A stretch of 60,000 nucleotides of DNA from Hydractinia symbiolongicarpus (Eukaryota; Cnidaria; Hydrozoa; Anthoathecata; Hydractiniidae): positions 10,294,001 through 10,354,000 of the forward strand of contig NC_079884.1 in assembly GCF_029227915.1 (NCBI RefSeq). The letters run 5' to 3'. Below the pieces are notes generated by a model. It was not told the origin of the DNA. It made no database searches and saw only the letters and a program-made list of their open reading frames with translations. Of the stretch, positions 24,307-37,000 are shown one piece after another. Positions within the stretch are counted from its first letter, which is position 1. Every line of letters begins with the position of its first letter. The translations under genes were made by a program, and so were the position numbers.

Positions 24307-27300
24307 ATGACCAATTTTCCCTGTAACATCTGCAAAAAAAATGTTAATAATAACCACCGAGCAATTCAATGCGATATTTGCAACCACTGGATTCATATAA
24401 AATGTAACAACTTAGATAATACCAGTTATAATTTACTAAAACAGTCCACAACACCATGGTTTTGTATTGATTGCACAGCTAAAACACTACCTTTTCAAAA
24501 TCTAAATAATGATCAATTTTTTCTCAATTCAAAAAACATAAATTTTAAATGTAACACATCTTCTTAACTTAATATAACACCTTCAGAAAATATCGAGGCT
24601 CTTCTAAAAGAATTTAACAATTTGTCGTCCAACATGAATAAAGCTAATGATGATGATAATCTAACCATTAATTGTCAATATTATGATATCAATGACTTCT
24701 GTTCGTCAAAATTTAAATCTGAAAATTTCTTCTCTATTTTCCATCTGAATATAGCTTCTTTATCTAGACATAAACACGATCTTGAGACCTTATTAAATAT
24801 CTTAAATTTTGATTTTAGCATTTTAGCTATTACTGAAACAAAAATTATGAAAAATTTGAATCCAAACTACGATATTAATCTAGAAGGCTATCAACTATTC
24901 CACACTCCCACTGAATCCAGTGCAGGAGGGACATTATTATATGTACGCAATCACTTTAATTGTAAGATTCGAGATGATCTGAATATATACAAATCTAAAG
25001 AATTAGAATCTATATTTATTGAAATAATTAGTCCTCGTAAAAAAAATACAATTGTAGGCTGTGTGTACAAACATCCGGGAATGTCAATTGATGATTTTAA
25101 CTCTAACTATTTTCAACCAATAATTAACAAAACTATGAATGAAGACAAAAGTGTTTTTATATCCGGTGATTTTAATATAAATTTACTCAACATCAGTAAA
25201 GACGACCAAAGTTCAGATTTCATTAATAATTTGTTTTCAAATCTCTGTATACCACATATTACACTACCAACAAGAATAACACCAAGATCTAAAACGCTAA
25301 TTGATAACATATTTTCGAACTGTCTTGAATTTTTCAATTGTGTCTCAGGAAACCTAACTTCATCCATATCTGATCATTTACCTCAATTTTTATTGGTTCC
25401 AAATTTGAACATAAAATCCAATTCTAAAAAACAAAATATTTATAAAAGAAACTATTCAAAATTCAACGAAGAAGCAATTCTACTTGACCTAACTAAAATT
25501 AATTGGGATAATGAAATTTCTCTGAGTAAAAATGATCCTAATTATTCATTTGATAAATTTAATCATGCAATAAACCAATTATTAGATAAGCATATACCTT
25601 TAAAGAAGATGTCAAAAAAACAATACAAGCAACAATCTAAACCATGGATTACAAAAGGAATATGTAAATCTATCACTATAAGAGATAAATTACTGAAAAA
25701 ATTCATAAATTACAGAAAGAATGATAATTATAAAAATATGTTACACAATAATTATAAACAATACAGAAATTTAATTGTTGATTTGATCAGAAAAAGTAAA
25801 AAACAACATTATCAAAAATATTTTTTTGAAAACTCGAATAACATTAGAAAAACTTGGGACGGAATCAAAACCATTATTAGCATATCCAAAATGAAATCCA
25901 CTGTTCCTACTAGCCTAAAAATTAACAATAAAATTAACAATAATCCTGTTGATATTGCTAACTGCTTTAATAACTATTTTTCCACAGTAGGAGTAAAACT
26001 TCAAAATAAAATTTCACCTTCTAATAAACCATTCCATAATTACCTTAATGACGCAAATCACAATTCTTTTTTTATCAATCCTACTACTGAAAATGAAATA
26101 ATACCACTGATATCTTCTTTAAATGAAAATAAAACAAACGGACCTTTTAGTATACCCAGCAATATTTTTAAACTTATTAAATTCAATGTATCAACACCCC
26201 TATGCGAGATAATAAATCTATCATTTTCGACTGGCATCTATCCAGATAACTTAAAAATTGCAAAAATTATACCTATATATAAAAATAAAGGATCTAGTCT
26301 AGAATGTAACGATTACCGCCCAATATCACTCCTCTCTAATATTAATAAAATTTTTGAAAAACTCATGCACTCCAGATTATACAATTTTTTAGACTATCAC
26401 AATTGTATTTATGATCTACAATTTGGTTTTCGACAAAATCATTCCACTAATAATGCACTCTTCAATATTACAGAGAAAATAAGAGAAACTTTAGATTTCA
26501 ACAACTTTGCATGTGGAACATTCATTGACCTGCAAAAGGCATTTGACACTGTTGATCATACTATCCTTTTAAAAAAACTTGAAAATTATGGAATTAGAGG
26601 ACTATCTAACTCCTGGTTCAGATCATACCTTAGTAACAGACAACAATATGTTTCAATAAATGGTTTTGATTCAAATGTCCAAAATATAACAATAGGAGTA
26701 CCCCAAGGGTCTGTACTTGGACCTTTACTATTTCTAATTTATATTAATGATCTAAACAATGCAATTAAATACTCAACAGTCCACCATTTTGCAGATGATA
26801 CTAACTTACTGACAATTAGTGATAATTTAAAATCAATAAGGAAGCAATTAAACCTTGATCTAAGATTCCTTTGCAACTAGCTCCGGGCCAACAAAATATC
26901 CCTAAATGCTAGTAAAACAGAAATCATCCTCTTTACCCATCCAAACAAATCTATTGACTATGATATCAAAATAAAAATCAATGGCCATAAAATTTTACCT
27001 TCTGAATCTATTAAATATTTAGGGATCACTCTGGACAAACATTTAAAATGGCATATACACATAGATAATCTTAAAGTAAAACTATCCAGATCCATTGGGA
27101 TATTATCTAAAATAAGACACTATGTTTCCTATAATATTTTAACTAATATATATCATGCTATCTTCTCATCACATCTAACTTATGGATGTCAAATATGGGG
27201 ACATAACAAAAGCACCTACCTGAATAGAATTATCTCCCTTCAAAATAAAGCAATTAAAATTATGAACTTCAAACCTGCAAACAGCCCTACTTCTCTATTA

Positions 27301-27639
27301 TTTAATAAATCCAAAATACTTACTTTTCCTGACACAATTAAGCTGAAAGACTTTTTATTTGCGTATGATCATTATCATAAAAATTTGCCTAAACCTCTGC
27401 AAGGCATTTTCACTCTGGTTACAAATACTCATACCCATAATACTAGAAATGCATCAAACAATAACCTAATACTTCCAAATGTTAGTACCACTTGGTATGG
27501 AATTTATAGTATAAAATATCAATCAATCCGTTGCTGGAATACAATTAATAACCAACACAGTGATAAAAAGCTGTCATCACTATCCAAAAACCAGTGCAAA
27601 AAAATAATTACAAATCAATTGTTAAGTAAATACTTATAA
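24307..27639 (+). pseudogene. LINE ORF2: PHD finger, APE endonuclease, reverse transcriptase; two in-frame stops
   Basis: One continuous frame with only two nonsense codons: TAA at 24565-24567 and TAG at 26878-26880. The PHD-type zinc finger occupies about residues 4-55 (CNICKK, CDICNHWIHIKC, WFCIDC). The endonuclease follows (LNIASL, ITETKI, GDFNINLL, SDHLPQF). The reverse transcriptase core has NDYRPISLLS, LQKAFDTVDH, VPQGSVLGPLLFLIYIND and the catalytic FADD. After the TAG the frame continues through the usual LRANKISLNASKTE thumb region to a natural end at 27639. At the TAG a tryptophan codon is usual, so a single base change would explain it. The protein would nick DNA and reverse-transcribe element RNA if intact; as read it is broken. 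Confidence 0.88.
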
Positions 27640-28021
27640 GGAATATATATAAACTAATAATTTATTTGCTACACTTAAATTTAAATTTAAGTTTAATTAG
27701 TCATTCATTTTTTGTATATATATAGCTATATTTTTTTTTTTATTTAATTTTGTTTAATTTTTGTTTATCTTATTTCATTTATTGATTTTTTGTTTGTTTT
27801 TCTTGTGTTTTTATTGTTTGTTTTGTCTAATTTATTTCTACTACGTATATATATATATGTCTATCTTATTTTTTTTTGTTGACAGGGGGGCTAGTTCTTG
27901 ATTAGATTTATCTATTTGACTAGCTCTCCTGTTAGGTTAGATTATTGCATTATTTATACTCTAGACAATTTTTTTTTTTTAAAAAGTTTATTTTTTGTAA
28001 TCTAACTTAACAAATAAATGT

Positions 28022-28070
28022 ATTTACTTACTTTACTTACTTACTTACTACTTACTTACTTACTTACTTA
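28022..28070 (+). repeat. TTAC simple-repeat tail of the LINE
   Basis: About eleven TTAC units with two irregular spacers, ending exactly at the codon boundary of the interrupted THAP frame. Simple-repeat tails of this kind replace poly(A) in several Jockey/CR1-type lineages. Confidence 0.85.
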
Positions 28071-28710
28071 CTGCTGTTGGAAGGAGAGGTAATTAAACTT
28101 TTTAGGTATGACATGTTTTTGATAGTTAAATTCTTTATCAGGATCAAGCATAGTAATACCTCCACATAATATGTAGTTATTGGTTAATTCAAAAATAAAA
28201 CTTGAAAGTGTAATGTTATAAAATGTTCGATTGTATAACGAATAAAAGACATGGTCATCAGGCAACATCCAACCATAAACCCTTACAGAAAATGCTAATG
28301 ATTGGTCTATAAATACTTCATACTTTGGTAGGATATGATCTGTGGTAAAACATGTAACAATGACTAAAGTATCCTGCACATCAACATGCCAACTTTTACT
28401 TAATGAAAGTTTCACGATGCGTTGTTTAAAATCAGAAAAACTTTTATAAATTGTGGAAGGAAATGGTGGCGGAGATAAATCTTGAAAAACTAGGAATTCC
28501 TCACGCTTTTGTATAGAAGTGGTTGAACGACTTTCACTACTAATGGTGACAGTTTGAAAACTTTTTTTAGGAAGATTCAGATATGGTATTTCCCCTTCTT
28601 TTAGTGACTTACGTGTAGGGTAAACATAAAATTGATCAGGCGAGAAATGACGTTCGCAAATATATAACTTGAAGGTATCAATACGCTTTCTCAGCTGCTT
28701 ATCAATCACA

Positions 28711-29363
28711 GGTTAAGTAAAGCTAGCCGTACCTTAATATTTTCCAGCCGTACCTTATTTTAGCTAGCCGTACCTAACCTAATTTCGTTTTTATGGAACA
28801 ATTTTAGCATTTGAAGATGTTTCTTATACGATAGGACCTAGCCGTACCTTAATATGGTCCAGCCGTACCTTATTTTAGCTAGCCGTACTTAACTTAATTT
28901 CGTTTTTATTGTACATATTTTAGACTTCAAAGTTGTTTCTTATATGATAGGACCCAACCGTAAAATATATGTTGTCTTATAATTTTCATATTTTTCCTCT
29001 CTTTTCCTTACCTATCCCTTTTATTTTACTTTACTTGATAAGTCGCATTGAAGTTCACCGCTCGTACTAACCACCTTTTTATTGCCAGCCGTACTTAATT
29101 TGCCGATTTGGGAATCACCTTCCCGCGCTCTCCCCCGTTTGGTTTCTATAAGGGGCAAGATGTTTCGTTAACATTTTTCGTATTTTTCGGGTTCGTTGGC
29201 GATTGAGAAACAGAAATTCAGTGACACAACAAATTTACCACTACGATTAGCTCAGTTTTTTCCATTAAAATACATTACCTCACCTTAAAAAGAAAAGTGT
29301 AGTTACGTACGGTTAAGGTACGGCTTAGGTACGGCTGTTAGGTACGGCTAGCTTTACCTAAGC
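28711..29363. mobile_element. 653-bp MITE with 24-bp TIRs and 9-bp target duplication
   Basis: TIRs at 28711-28734 and 29340-29363 match at 22 of 24 positions; the shared core is GTAAAGCTAGCCGTACCT. TCAATCACA is duplicated at 28702-28710 and 29364-29372. The 5' half holds two tandem copies of a unit of about 115 bp (starting near 28725 and 28840), each with several AGCCGTACCT words. The same word recurs in inverted orientation at the right end. A nine-base duplication suggests a Mutator-like origin, but that is inference. It splits the THAP domain of the P-like element. Confidence 0.9.
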
Positions 29364-29663
29364 TCAATCACACGATCCTTTGTTATGATGTTGACCAATT
29401 TCTCACCCCATGTCTTGTTGAAATCACTATTTGGCAAAGGAAATTTGAAAATACTTATATCCTTATGTCTTCTGGAAGTGGAACAACCAAATATTGCGCA
29501 ATTTTCCCCAGGCATATTAGAATAAACATCAAACTGTTATGAAATCAAACCAAAACATACAGGCAATTATACGCCATTTTGAACTTCTGTGCAGGATCGG
29601 AGATCTGGGTGCGAGCTTCATTTGCTTGCAAAAACATAAAACAATAGGCCATTGTTTGTCACC

Positions 29664-29690
29664 AGACTATCTTTTTTTCTTATGACTATG
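29664..29690 (-). repeat. Right terminal inverted repeat of the P-like element
   Basis: Starts AGACTATC, passes a T-run and ends TTATGACTATG. It matches the left end over all 27 bases. TTAGAAT follows at 29691-29697. Confidence 0.92.
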
Positions 29691-29699
29691 TTAGAATTG

Positions 29700-31493
29700 A
29701 GCAGTGATCAAATTTTTTTTACAATAATTATAATTACACAATTAAATGAAAGCAGGGAATTAAGGGCTTGAGGAAAAACTATCAATCTACTTTTACATAT
29801 GGAAACTACAAACCGACTATATAATTATTATCGGACAATAATGTAAATTTTTGGGACGTAGGTTAAAAAAAACGTGCAGTGAATCACGCACTAATTATTT
29901 TTTATTAAATTGTCACGCTAAACCGGTTTTTTTGTATAAAGTTTGAAATCAGCGCTATTTCCGAAGTTCGCAGAAAGGTCGGAAATGTAGTTACTTTCGT
30001 GTCATAGAGAGGATGTCTATTTTGTTGTGGGGAGTAATATCTCACTTGTTTGACATTAAAATCAAAGATTTAAAAGAAGTAAAAATACTGTATGCCTTGA
30101 TAAAGATTTATCAGCATAGACTCTTCGAGTTGTTTATGCACTATTTCCAAGTTTTCTTTTGTCAGGATCCGTTATTGCGTTGTCGAATTTCGTCACAAAA
30201 GTAAAAATGTTTTTTGAGAGCAAGTAAATAATCCTCACGACTAATTGACCTGTTGATTTCTCTTAAGTGCTTTTACTTTTACTCTAGTTTTCTACTAAAT
30301 CTAAAGACCATGGTAACGCGATCATTATTTTAACGCAGCGTATAATCACACGATAGAAATATGGACACGGAAGTTTGGATGGATTTAATGCGACTGTTTT
30401 AAACAAGTTGAACGACACTGGATGTTGAAACACACACACAAACAAAATTAATCTGTAACGAAGAATCTGTCTTCTTAGGTGCAACACAATCCAAAGCTTT
30501 TTTCCTTTATGTTCTAAAAGAGCGAAGCAAAGGAATTTTAGCAAATGCAGCATTATTCGTAGCGACACAATTATGTCACATGACAGTCAACTTTGGAGCA
30601 CTTCAATGATTATGAGTTGATTGTGTGTTATCTTTTAATTATTTTTAAGCATCAGTAATTACTTGACATCGGATTATGTCGCGTCCACAACGTATTTTAA
30701 AGGAGTTAAACCTCGGGTTACTAATAAAAATCCTTGATTACTTTACACGCGGTTTACAAAGTCTCTAAAACAAAACAACGGAAAATTGACGATATTGCGA
30801 TTAGCTTGAGTACCAAACGTTTCTTGCCTTACAGGTTGTTTTACTTTTGCAAATTTAACTGTAATATTTTAGGGACCACATCTGGTAAAATAAGAACAAA
30901 ATGTTTAATTTCCATTTTAATTTTTTTTACAAAAACCGCTCCTACTTCGTTGCAAAAACAAATTTAAAAATCAAAATATCATCACAAGACGACTAAAACG
31001 TATTAATCAATAAACATTACAGCCATAAAAAAGTCAATATCATTTTCCTAAATTTATATACTTTTCTTCTGTTTAACTCTTGGTGCTTCTGAGTTGAAAA
31101 GATCATTTTAAGTTTTGCTTTCAACTTGCACAACCTCTCGGAACGTCGAAGTTCAGTAATCCAGTAAAAAATAAGATAAATTAATTGTTGCTCTCTTTTA
31201 GATCTGCTACTAACAAACTTTTCAACTGTTCTTTTAACAATAGAATTTCATTATGAAGTTCGTTTATAATACTTCTATGATGAAATCTTTACCAGTTTTT
31301 GCTATACTTTTTCTTGTATTTTTAGAACGACCACGTTGTACAATAGGCACAGTTTTTAAATTCAGTGAAGATATAATTTTACTACTGGTCACGTAATCGT
31401 GATCACTTGGGGCTGGAGAAACTATGTTATGATTGACGTGCTTTTGTGCCTCTTGTGTAACAAAGTCTGTCGGGCTACTCTGTTTTTATTATC
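29700..31493. other. Non-coding stretch, nothing recognised
   Basis: AT-rich DNA. Near 31170-31260, minus strand, a frame reading RSIINELHNEILLLKEQL may be a coiled-coil remnant of the THAP gene just downstream in coordinates. Otherwise I see nothing to name. Confidence 0.45.
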
Positions 31494-31876
31494 TTAATGC
31501 GTTGGTTGTTGATCATACCCCTGCATATATAAAGTTGGAATTCGACACACATCAGAACGATAACCAGCAGTAAAATGATTTGAACACACTGCTGTATTTA
31601 TTGAAGTTTTATATCTTCCTCTGCGATTCAGCATTTTATCCCACATTTTTATGCCAGTTCTTGTTTTAGGTCTATACCATCTTAAAATTCCAACATGATC
31701 CTTTACAATGAGTCTAAATGAAATGTATTGAAAAAAAAATAATATAATATACAAAAAATTGTGAGTTAAAAAAACCTTGAAATTTTGTACAATTTTGTAG
31801 GAGGCTCAACATACTTATTCTTCTTGATCTGACAGTTAGAACATCCATAAACTGCACAAAAGTGTTTTCCTCCCAT
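31494..31876 (-). CDS. THAP-domain protein, two exons (second, unrelated THAP gene)
   Basis: Exon 1 is 31776-31876 and exon 2 is 31494-31713, joined across a 62-bp GT-AG intron, giving 106 residues. The product is almost only a THAP-like zinc domain: MGGKHFCAVYGCSN supplies the C-x4-C half, and VCSNHF the C-x2-H half, followed by RIPTLYMQGYD, the position of the usual C-terminal THAP motif. It differs strongly from the THAP domain at 29.4 kb. Downstream on the same strand, further open pieces (VTQEAQKHVNHNIVS..., then a leucine-rich coil near 31.2 kb) sit in shifted frames. The gene may once have been longer, or further splicing is missed. It could be a transposon remnant or a host THAP factor. 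Confidence 0.65.
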
Positions 31877-31879
31877 TTT

Positions 31880-33456
31880 CTGAATGTATCTATGCTGTTT
31901 AAGAATCGTTTTGTATTTTCAAAAAATCTTTATAGGCCTTCAGCTAATTGTGCGAAATTATGCATCCTTAATTAGCTCTAAAAGATGTCATTGTTAATAT
32001 TGAGCATAATTATGAAATAAATATTGAAATTTATGTAAAATGTTCAAAATTCCAAACTGAATAAATAAAACATTTACCAGATTTGCTTTGCCTTTCGCCT
32101 TGTCAAAACTGTTAAACACAACAACTCACTTAAAATTAGTTCCTGATGTCAAGCATAAAGATTCCTAGACAAAAAAAGTATAGTACTTAAAAGTCCAACT
32201 TGCCTTAGCACAATAAAAAAATTAAAGAAAAGCTCGTAATAGCAAAATGAACGGCTAATTATATCATTTAACTATCATGTGTTACTAGTAGTAGTAGCCT
32301 CTTCGAAGTCCTTGCCAAAAAAGTCGGTTTGTCATTTGAATTTTTCTCATTATTTTCCAATCAGGAATACCAATTCTTTTTCGGAATGAAAGAAAAAGAA
32401 GCAATCTGACTGTGATCAAACAGATGTAAAAAAAGTGCAATGGCATTTCAGTTTGGGAGTTTTTGAAAAACATGGATTGAAAGTTTGTTTCCAGGCTTTT
32501 TCGACTTGCCAACCCAGGTTTTTTATGTTGAAAATGGGTTGCTCGGAAGACAAGAAGTACAAACTAAACATATTCTCAATGGTGATATTGCGTAGAACAG
32601 CAATTAGAAAATAGTCATCTTTGCCAACTTGCCTGAAGTGTTGATGTATAGCTATAAAGTTTTAAGAATTATCAATTAAGCAAAATGTCAATCCTCACGA
32701 CAAAGCTGAGCCGAATCACCAAAATGAGTGCTGCCCCTCAAATACTCTGCATAGCAAGCTAGCTAGATGTCCCATAATACAAAATACATGTGGGAGAGAT
32801 ACTATGCAGCCAAAATTAGCATTATGCATTTCTTGCTCAACAGAATGCAAAAAATTTTTACTGTAGATTAAGAACATCAAAAGTTTGGCTATTAATAGAA
32901 GTAGTTGTAGCTATTTTGTATGTTTCTATAAATTTTAATGCTGAATTTAAATATGTTGGTCATTTTTCTTTTAATACAAGCAGAAAATTTCAAACTACCA
33001 GCTAACCCCAGGTCCGTCGAAACTTGAACAAAGCAGTGTAGGGTTCATAAATACACAGTTAAAATAAAATTAGGCTCTTTATAGATTAAGAATTCAGTAA
33101 CTGCTAAGAAATTATCTAAAATTTGAGACTCTGAGAAAAAATTGTAAAAAATCCACAAAAAACTTCTTTCCGCCTGTTCTGTCGATTTTCGAATGTTTAC
33201 ATATCATTTCTACGGTACCATTATGAAAAAACCGTAGTCTGCACACACTTCCGTAATTCCTTTTTTTCTAAAAAGAAGGAATTGTTGCACATGGGCAAGG
33301 AAGAATACTATTCGCGTTTTGTTAAAAAAATTAAACAATTCGAAATCTAGTTTGGAAGTGCATGGGGTAAAAACTAACCTACGCAGCAAAGAAGAAAAAT
33401 TTGTTTTGAGTTAAACCAATAAAATAATGTCTTACTTACAAAAAAATCGTTAGATA
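31880..33456. other. Non-coding stretch, nothing recognised
   Basis: AT-rich DNA left of the BEL/Pao insertion. No open frame has a domain I recognise. Confidence 0.45.
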
Positions 33457-33461
33457 TGGGG

Positions 33462-34025
33462 TGTTCCTGCCGTATTGAAATTTATATTTATTATGTAATT
33501 TGTGTTGTCCTTGTGTTGTCCCGTTTGTGCTCTGCTGGAGTTCGCTCTGCGGTGGAGTACGAGATGCATTATATTCGTTAGTTTTGTGTTGTGATGTCCC
33601 GTGTTAATTATGTAAAAGAATGATTGTAATTTTGGTACTATTTTTAGTTAAATTTTCCCCTTGAGTCTGTTTTGTTTTGCACATCTTGCACATCCTTTTT
33701 CTGTGCTAGCAGTCTTCAGCATATAGCGACAAGGTCGGACATAAACTTCAGGAATACATTCGCTGTTGAGTGAATCAGTAATTTATATTCGCATATCACA
33801 GGAGTTGTCCTGTATCTCAGTTACATTATCAGTTGTTTTCTCTCATTTGTAGTTGGCTTGGCTTACGCCACTATATTTCTAGTAAGTGTTTATTTCTTAT
33901 TATATTTTATGTCATCTTACATGTGTAATTTGTTGCTTAAACTTCGCCTTGTATTCTGTTTGTTTAGCGAGTAAGATTATTAACTACTCCGTTGGAATCG
34001 TGTCTATAATTTCCAAGCACCTACA
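33462..34025 (+). repeat. 5' LTR of the BEL/Pao element
   Basis: 564 bp, bounded by TG and CA. It should contain the element's promoter; I cannot point to a definite TATA box. It reads the same as the 3' copy. Confidence 0.96.
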
Positions 34026-34076
34026 AAAGTAGAAATATATGTAACACTGGATTCGTTGGAATCGCTATTTAAAAGG

Positions 34077-37000
34077 ATGTCAGTAACGAAAGAGACTCGA
34101 CCAGAGATTGAAGCATCTCCCGTTAATGATGACGAAGAAAGAAGAGTTGTCAAACTAACAGATAAGGGAAGATCCTTTAAACTTCAGTGTCTGTTAGAAG
34201 AACGAGAAAGAATATTCAGGCGATTGATGAGAAGGTCGTCCGAAATAGACAACTTAGTGGGCTTCGGGAGCATAACGACGATAGAAGAAACGCTATTAAG
34301 ATTCAACGACTTGGTAAAAAAGTTTGAAAATGTTCACGAACAATGCGTCCCACTCTTTACTGATGAAGAGAGGCGCGATGATCAAAATTGGTACGACGAC
34401 AAAGACGAAAAAATATTTGATTTCAAACATCGTGCCATCAACCAAATTAGAGAGTTGAAAGAAAAGCAAGAATGTGAAAGTCTGAAATCGCACGATAGCC
34501 GGAAGGATAGAGCGTCTAGCAAGTCCCACACAAAGGCGTCATCCGAATCGTTTCAAGAACGATTTAATAAGAAAGTGGAGAAAACCGAATGTATGAGTGA
34601 AGGAGATTTCAGAAATGAAAGACAAAGATTTGCTCTGGAATCGGAAGAGTTAAAAAACTTAGAGGAGGTGTCTCAACTCAAAGCACGTTTGGGTGTCCTG
34701 GACCGAAATCTGAAGCGCGTGCAAAAATATCAACGCAGCCAACCAGATGTAGAGCGGTATCAACGCAGGATAGATGAAGGTATGAATTCGAGAGTTGATG
34801 ATGAAAGTAGTATCTTGTTTAAGTTGTTAAAACTACAATCTGCACCAGAGGTTGACATTGAGCCATTTAATGGAGACCCACTAAATTTTAATTATTTTAT
34901 GGCTATGTTTAAGGAGGTTGTAGAATCAAAGGTAGATGATCCCAGAGGCAGGTTAACCAGACTTATAAAGTTTACAATAGGTGAACCTAGAGAACTTATT
35001 CGACATTGCATACAGCACCCCCCTGAGGTTGGTTATGAAAACGCTATTGAACTTCTGACAAAAAGGTATGGGAATCCCCATATTATTTTAGCTAATTACA
35101 GAAAGGAAATAAGAGATTGGCCTCAGTTAAAGTTCAACGACGCAAAAGGGTTCAGAGATTTTTTCAGTTTCTTAATAAAGTGCCAGAGCATTGTAATTGG
35201 GAGGGACTGGAATGTGTTGGATACCCCTGATACCATATGTGCTCTCGTTTCCAAGTTGCCAGGTTCTTTGACGGATCGTTGGAACCGCAAGGTTATGATA
35301 AAACGTCATAAGCACCTTTCAGAACCTAGTTTAGAGGATTTCATTGACTTTATTGAGCAGGAGTCTACCTTGATAAATGATCCGCTATTTTCAAGGAACG
35401 CACTTAAGCAGTTTACTAACACAAAGGAAAAGTTACCTGATAAGAGGAAATCTTACAAAAGCTTTGCTATGAATACCAACTATAGATCGTCAAATGACAT
35501 TAAAAAGCTGTGCCCTGCTTGTTCTGCTAAGCATGATTTAGATGACTGTAAACTGTTTCTGAGTTATACCATAGAGGACAGAAGCAAATTTCTTGGACGA
35601 AAAAGATTATGCTATGGCTGTTACGATCCAATAACCGACGAACACAACGCAAAATCCTGTCCACATCGACGCAAATGTACCATTTGTAAAGGAAACCATC
35701 CTACTGGCTTGCATGGCTTTAGATTTAGGAAAAGAAGTGACTCCAAGGATAAGGAAGAAAACAAAGAAAGCACCGAAGAGAAGGAATCTGTTAAGATCAA
35801 TGTCACTGGATTGTCAAAATCATGCAATTCTTTAAACGTTGGTGAAGTTATCAGTCTTTGCATAGTGCCAGTAAAGGTATCACATAAATCTACTGGTAAG
35901 AGTGTGACTACCTTAGCCATGCTGGATAATTGCAGCCAAGCTTCGTTTGTAACGACAGATCTAGTCAAGAGATTGGACGTCAGTGGTGCTGAAACATCAT
36001 TAGCCATTAAAACAATTAACGGAACAGAAACTGTTAAATCTGAGGCAATAGAAGATTTGATAATTGAAGGCATTAGCACACAATTTGAAAATATCCCGTT
36101 CATGTTACCCAAGGCATACACAAGAAGAGAACTGCCCGTAGATAAGGATGATATAGCAACTACCGATAAGTTATCTCAATGGAAATACTTGGAACCGGTT
36201 TATCCACACTTTAGAATCCAGAAGTTTGATGTTGACTTGTTGATTGGCGCAAATTGTGCAAAGGCACTTGAACCAGTGGATGTGCTGCCCAGTCAAGATG
36301 GTGGCCCATATGCATACCGAACCATTCTTGGATGGTGCATTGTAGGACCAATCAAGTCAGAAGGTAAAAATAATTATTCTATCAAATCTTGTCATAAAAT
36401 TGCTGTGAACGACATAGGAAACAACGGAATTGCTAAGCATCATTTTGAATCAAAAAGTAGTGTGAAAGAAACTCATATTAGTAACATGCTTGAAAAGTTG
36501 TACCTTTCAGATTTTACGGAGGCAAGATTGTCGCCTCGCAGCAACATAGAATTTAATCTAGAAGAAATGTCAATAGAAGATAAAACATTTCTAACCATAA
36601 TGGAGTCAAAAGCAGGCAAGGTTGGAAGTCATTATGAACTGCCTTTGCCATTCCGAAACAAAGACTTGTTGATGCCTGACAACAGAAACGTTGTGCTGAG
36701 AAGACTGATGCATTTAAAGGAAAGATTTATACGAAATCCGAAATTCCTAGCTGAATACCAAAGTTTCATGAAGAACATCATAGATAAAGGTTATGCAAGA
36801 AAAGCCGTGCTACCTGCATCTCCTGGGAAGTCTTGGTATATCCCCCATCATGCAGTTTATAATGAAAAGAAGAATAAGATCAGAGTAGTCTTCGATTGTG
36901 GAGCAGAATACCATGGTAGATCATTAAACAAGGAATTGATCCCTGGACCAGACTTTACCAACCATCTTATAGGTGTGCTTAACAGATTTAGAGAAGGAAC

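Noticed and set aside
28022-28070. CRISPR-like or satellite array
   Set aside because: TTAC units are the tail of the LINE; there are no spacers.
34056-34076. Earlier start of the BEL polyprotein
   Set aside because: The codon at 34056 is TTG; the first ATG is at 34077.
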